Shown: positions 54,184 through 56,758 of the stretch, one piece after another
How positions within the stretch are numbered: position 1 is the first letter of the stretch
Layout: each line of letters opens with the position of its first letter
Assembly: GCA_937959125.1 (NCBI GenBank)
Contig: CALGQU010000171.1
Location: 1-56,758, forward strand
From: an uncultured Croceitalea sp.
Lineage (GTDB): Bacteria; Bacteroidota; Bacteroidia; Flavobacteriales; Flavobacteriaceae
DNA: 56,758 bases
Reading direction: 5' to 3'
Position numbers and translations under genes: made by a program
The notes under the pieces: generated by a model
Database searches by the model: none
Seen by the model: the letters and a program-made list of their open reading frames with translations, nothing else
Told to the model about the DNA's origin: nothing

Positions 54184-54215
54184 AAAAAGGGGCTTTTGGC
54201 TCCTTTTTCTTTTTT
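54184..54215 (+). terminator. Rho-independent terminator
   Basis: AAAAAGGGGC (54184-54193) pairs with GCTCCTTTTT (54199-54208) with one wobble, a 5-base loop and further T residues after it. Confidence 0.8.
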
Positions 54216-54354
54216 ATACAGCACCAAAAAGTTAAAGAGGGAATTCTGAAAAAGCAAACACTCCTTTTCCTAAGAAAAACACAAATTCCAAGGGCGCTGT
54301 AATCTGAAATATGCTTTTGCGTCCAAGTTGGTATAACATTAATTGAGTATAACC

Positions 54355-55452
54355 ATGAAATTTACCGCATTCATATATATCCTTTTCATCTTTGTTTCTT
54401 GTGCCAACAAGACACCTAAGACGGCTCAAGAAACACCAAGCCGTAAAACAACGGAAGAAAGTAATATCGCAATAATTAAGGAAACAGAAACCCTAGAAGA
54501 AAACCAAAGTGTTGACACGGAACAGGAAAAAGAAGCTGTGATGTCTAAAACCCCGGAAATGGTTATAGAAAAAGACATGGAACAAAAAAAGGAAGTTTCC
54601 CCAATGCAAAAAACAAAAGATGAAATGGTGAAGACTGAAATGGAGGAAGAAACGAATGCTGAAAATCATACTCCTGCAGCAGAAGTTGAGGTCAAAGGCG
54701 ATGAACCCGAAGTAAAAGAAGATACGCCTGTGGAAGCATCGAACCCCGTTTCCAAAGAGGAAGAAACTAAGACGGAAACCACCGAGGAGATTGTGTTGGC
54801 TAAAGTACCTTCCCATGCCAATTGGGACAAATTGCTGCGTAAATATGTTGACAATACCGGAAATGTTGACTACAAAAGCTTTAAAAACAGCAGCAGTGAA
54901 CTTAGTGCCTATTTGGAGATGCTTGCCAAAAACAGTCCAAAAACGGACTGGTCCAAAAACGAAAGGTTGGCCTATTACATCAACCTATACAACGCGGCTA
55001 CGGTAAAATTAATTTTGGATAATTACCCCACTAAAAGTATTAAAGATATCAGTAGGCCATGGGGCAAGGATATCGTTAAGATCGGAAACGATGTCGTTTC
55101 CTTAGGACATATTGAACACAAGATTTTAAGGAAAATGAATGAACCAAGGATTCATTTTGCGATTAACTGTGCCTCCTATTCCTGTCCAAAACTGGTGAAC
55201 AAAGCGTTTACGGCTTCCGGCATGAGTGCACAATTGGAGGCGGCAACCAAAGATTTTGTAAACGATACCACGCGCAACCAATTTACTGCCAGCGAGGCAA
55301 AACTCTCCGAAATATTCAAATGGTACAAAGGCGATTTTACGGATAAGGGTTCCCTTAAAGATTACATCAACAACTACCTAAGCACGCCCATGACCGCTTC
55401 CACAAAAATCAAGTATTTAAAGTACGATTGGAATCTGAACGAGAAGCGATAA
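54355..55452 (+). CDS. DUF547 lipoprotein with long acidic/basic repeat-like linker
   Basis: A 365-residue lipoprotein starting at the ATG at 54355 (MKFTAFIYILFIFVSC, Cys16); the frame could also begin at a TTG 4 codons earlier. Residues about 20-150 are a low-complexity linker of E, K, T and V (ETETLEENQSV, MEEETNAENHTP, KGDEPEVKEDTPVE). The DUF547 domain (about 155-365) shows ERLAYYINLYNAATVKLIL, LGHIEHKILR and HFAINCASYSCPKL. DUF547 proteins are secreted with papain-like residues proposed, but function is unsettled. The linker would hold the domain away from the membrane. Confidence 0.87.
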   Translation: MKFTAFIYILFIFVSCANKTPKTAQETPSRKTTEESNIAIIKETETLEENQSVDTEQEKEAVMSKTPEMVIEKDMEQKKEVSPMQKTKDEMVKTEMEEETNAENHTPAAEVEVKGDEPEVKEDTPVEASNPVSKEEETKTETTEEIVLAKVPSHANWDKLLRKYVDNTGNVDYKSFKNSSSELSAYLEMLAKNSPKTDWSKNERLAYYINLYNAATVKLILDNYPTKSIKDISRPWGKDIVKIGNDVVSLGHIEHKILRKMNEPRIHFAINCASYSCPKLVNKAFTASGMSAQLEAATKDFVNDTTRNQFTASEAKLSEIFKWYKGDFTDKGSLKDYINNYLSTPMTASTKIKYLKYDWNLNEKR

Positions 55453-55490
55453 GGTTATAATAGTTTTTATTGGATTGTAAATAAAAAACA

Positions 55491-55554
55491 CTCCTCCCTC
55501 GTGTCCTGAGCCGCATCGAAGGAAAAGGGAGGTGGCTTGATACAACGTATCAAG
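55491..55554. repeat. Nested inverted repeats, intergenic element
   Basis: Three symmetrical parts are nested. CCTCCCT (55493-55499) pairs with AGGGAGG (55526-55532) around TCCT-GAGCCGCATCGA-AGGA (55504-55523). The 19-bp palindrome CTTGATAC-AAC-GTATCAAG (55536-55554) follows. It lies between the convergent DUF547 and BNR-protein genes and resembles dispersed flavobacterial intergenic repeats. Confidence 0.55.
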
Positions 55555-55638
55555 ACGGAGGGATTGCAAGGGTAAAAAGTTCCCATTTTAGAAAATGGCG
55601 CTAAGAATGTCAAGTTTTAGAACTCGACAAGAAAACTG

Positions 55639-56758
55639 TTACGACTTTATCTTCCTCCCAAACTCCAATTGTAACTCCGTTTTTTTAAGCTGTTCGTTAA
55701 GTGCTTTGACCTCTACTTCCAAAAACGCATCGAACTTTCCCTGGGCTTTACGCAAGCGTCCGTTAAGTACTTGATATACCTCCCGTTGTTGGCCCGTAGG
55801 TTTAAAATCCACCCCAAAGCCGCCAATATCACTGGCCAAAGCGCTAATACGACCATACAGCTTCATGGGGGATCGGAATGCATCTTCGCGGGCTCCGGTC
55901 AAATGGATATCGTACAAGGCTGCCGCAATGTTTTGCGCATTGGAGAATAGCTGCTTGGCGGTAGCCTTATCTTGTGTTTTTTCTAATTGTGGAAGCAAGG
56001 CTTCCAGTTCCGCCTTAATGTCCTCAATAGCATTGATCATGGTCACCGCAAGGTTCATGGCATCGCGCAATTCCAAGGAAAAAGCGACCTGCTCTTTAAT
56101 GGAGGCCAAATCGCCCGCGGAATTGGGGTCTTTGAGCACCTCAACATTACGCTCATAGACGTCATCTCCAATATGAAGTTTTATTTTATAGGTACCGGGA
56201 ACTACCCGCGGCCCAAACTGCCCGCGCCATAAATCCAGGTCCCAAGTCACTAAAGGGCGCCATCCTTCCCCGTTCAATTGTACCCAAGGCCTGCCCGGGG
56301 GCGTAGTTTTTAATTTGGGTTTGTAGGTAGGCTCATAGCGCAAATCCCAAACGGCGCGGTGCACACCTGCGCTGTTTTCTCCTTTTAAAGTTCTAACGAT
56401 TTGGTTTTCTTGGTCCAGTATCTGAATTTCTACTTTCTGGTCCGTGCTGTCTTTTAAATGGTAATTGATATACGCCCCGTATGCCGGATTTTCCCCTGCG
56501 TTTAGACTTGGACCATCGGTTTTAATGGCTTGTTGGTTTTGAAAACGGAACGCATCGCGCAAACTGAACAAATGGGCCTCTTTCCCGCTGGCCTCATCAA
56601 ATTCCCTAAGGGCGGAAATATCATCTAAAATATAATACCCACGACCATAAGTGCCTACCACCAAATCATCAAAACGTTCTTGGATTTCCAGCCAGTATAC
56701 CGGGGCCGGGGGTAGGTTGTTTCGTAATCGCAGCCAACTTTGGCCATCGTTATAACTT
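55639..56758 (-). CDS. BNR/VPS10-type repeat protein (glycosyl-hydrolase-like), 3' part only
   Basis: The frame is open to the right edge (upstream coding reads SYNDGQSWLRLRNNLPPAPVYW at the window end), so the 5' end lies outside. At least 373 residues are present. The start of the visible part has the BNR/sortilin-like Asp-box NDGQSW and DLVVGTYGRGYYILDDIS. A long C-terminal region follows with beta segments (PGTYKIKLHIGDDVYERNVEVLKDP) and helices. Homologues are annotated as WD40/YVTN or sialidase-like beta-propeller proteins of about 1000 residues, usually secreted. Catalytic function is doubtful. Confidence 0.85.
   Translation of the reverse strand, partial: SYNDGQSWLRLRNNLPPAPVYWLEIQERFDDLVVGTYGRGYYILDDISALREFDEASGKEAHLFSLRDAFRFQNQQAIKTDGPSLNAGENPAYGAYINYHLKDSTDQKVEIQILDQENQIVRTLKGENSAGVHRAVWDLRYEPTYKPKLKTTPPGRPWVQLNGEGWRPLVTWDLDLWRGQFGPRVVPGTYKIKLHIGDDVYERNVEVLKDPNSAGDLASIKEQVAFSLELRDAMNLAVTMINAIEDIKAELEALLPQLEKTQDKATAKQLFSNAQNIAAALYDIHLTGAREDAFRSPMKLYGRISALASDIGGFGVDFKPTGQQREVYQVLNGRLRKAQGKFDAFLEVEVKALNEQLKKTELQLEFGRKIKS

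Noticed and set aside
1-56758. tRNA, rRNA, CRISPR arrays or riboswitches
   Set aside because: No T-loop/acceptor patterns, regularly spaced repeats or known aptamer cores were found on reading both strands.

Overview
The window reads as a chromosomal segment of a marine, probably gliding member of the Flavobacteriaceae (Bacteroidota; Zobellia/Maribacter-like). Support: gldH, an HU-CCDC81/SPOR protein, DUF4292 and DUF6090 proteins, a RicT/PSP1 protein with gldH overlapping its end, a three-gene sdhC-sdhA-sdhB set, lipoproteins with short Bacteroidota-style signals, and promoters of the TTTG / TAnnTTTG type (best example in front of sdhC). I see no tRNA, rRNA, CRISPR array, prophage or intact insertion sequence.

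Region 1 (about 0.8-13.5 kb): an 11-gene leftward operon for hexuronate catabolism. In transcription order it holds an SDR-type fructuronate/mannonate oxidoreductase, uxuA, uxaC, kdgK, KDPG aldolase, a complete TRAP transporter (P, Q, M), a double DUF1080 lipoprotein and two Tat-exported Gfo/Idh/MocA oxidoreductases. A Nudix-fold winged-helix regulator with a dead Nudix box is divergent, and an inverted repeat overlapping both promoters lies between. The layout suggests oxidative cleavage of uronate glycosides in the periplasm, TRAP uptake of the free acid, and conversion to pyruvate and glyceraldehyde-3-phosphate.

Region 2 (13.5-19.5 kb): a broken IS30 remnant, a Tet-like MFS exporter, an alpha/beta-hydrolase / ECF sigma / membrane protein operon with overlapping genes, an S1 sulfatase and a small lipoprotein.

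Region 3 (19.5-31.1 kb): housekeeping envelope genes (flippase, dut, sugar nucleotidyltransferase, TPR, DUF4292 and EnvC-like proteins) with a DUF6090 gene apparently dropped in between repeats; then a thioesterase, HU/SPOR protein, dprA, trpS and plsC.

Region 4 (31.1-42.6 kb): an ECF sigma factor with a partner that looks like an inner-membrane anti-sigma factor joined to an outer-membrane barrel; recA; a short Trp-Trp leader ORF with a terminator ahead of trhO; ricT-gldH-PBP1A; and a two-subunit CoA transferase whose subunit genes are separated by a small zinc-ribbon membrane gene.

Region 5 (42.6-56.8 kb): GNAT, serine hydrolase, an XRE/S24-like repressor with palindromes in its divergent promoter region, an aminotransferase with an orphan Vsr endonuclease, succinate dehydrogenase, rimK with an AstE/AspA-like deacylase, a DUF2721 pseudogene, a glycine-rich small membrane protein, a DUF547 lipoprotein, and the 3' part of a BNR/VPS10-type repeat protein that runs off the window.

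All calls rest on reading the sequence and on remembered family motifs. No database search was possible.
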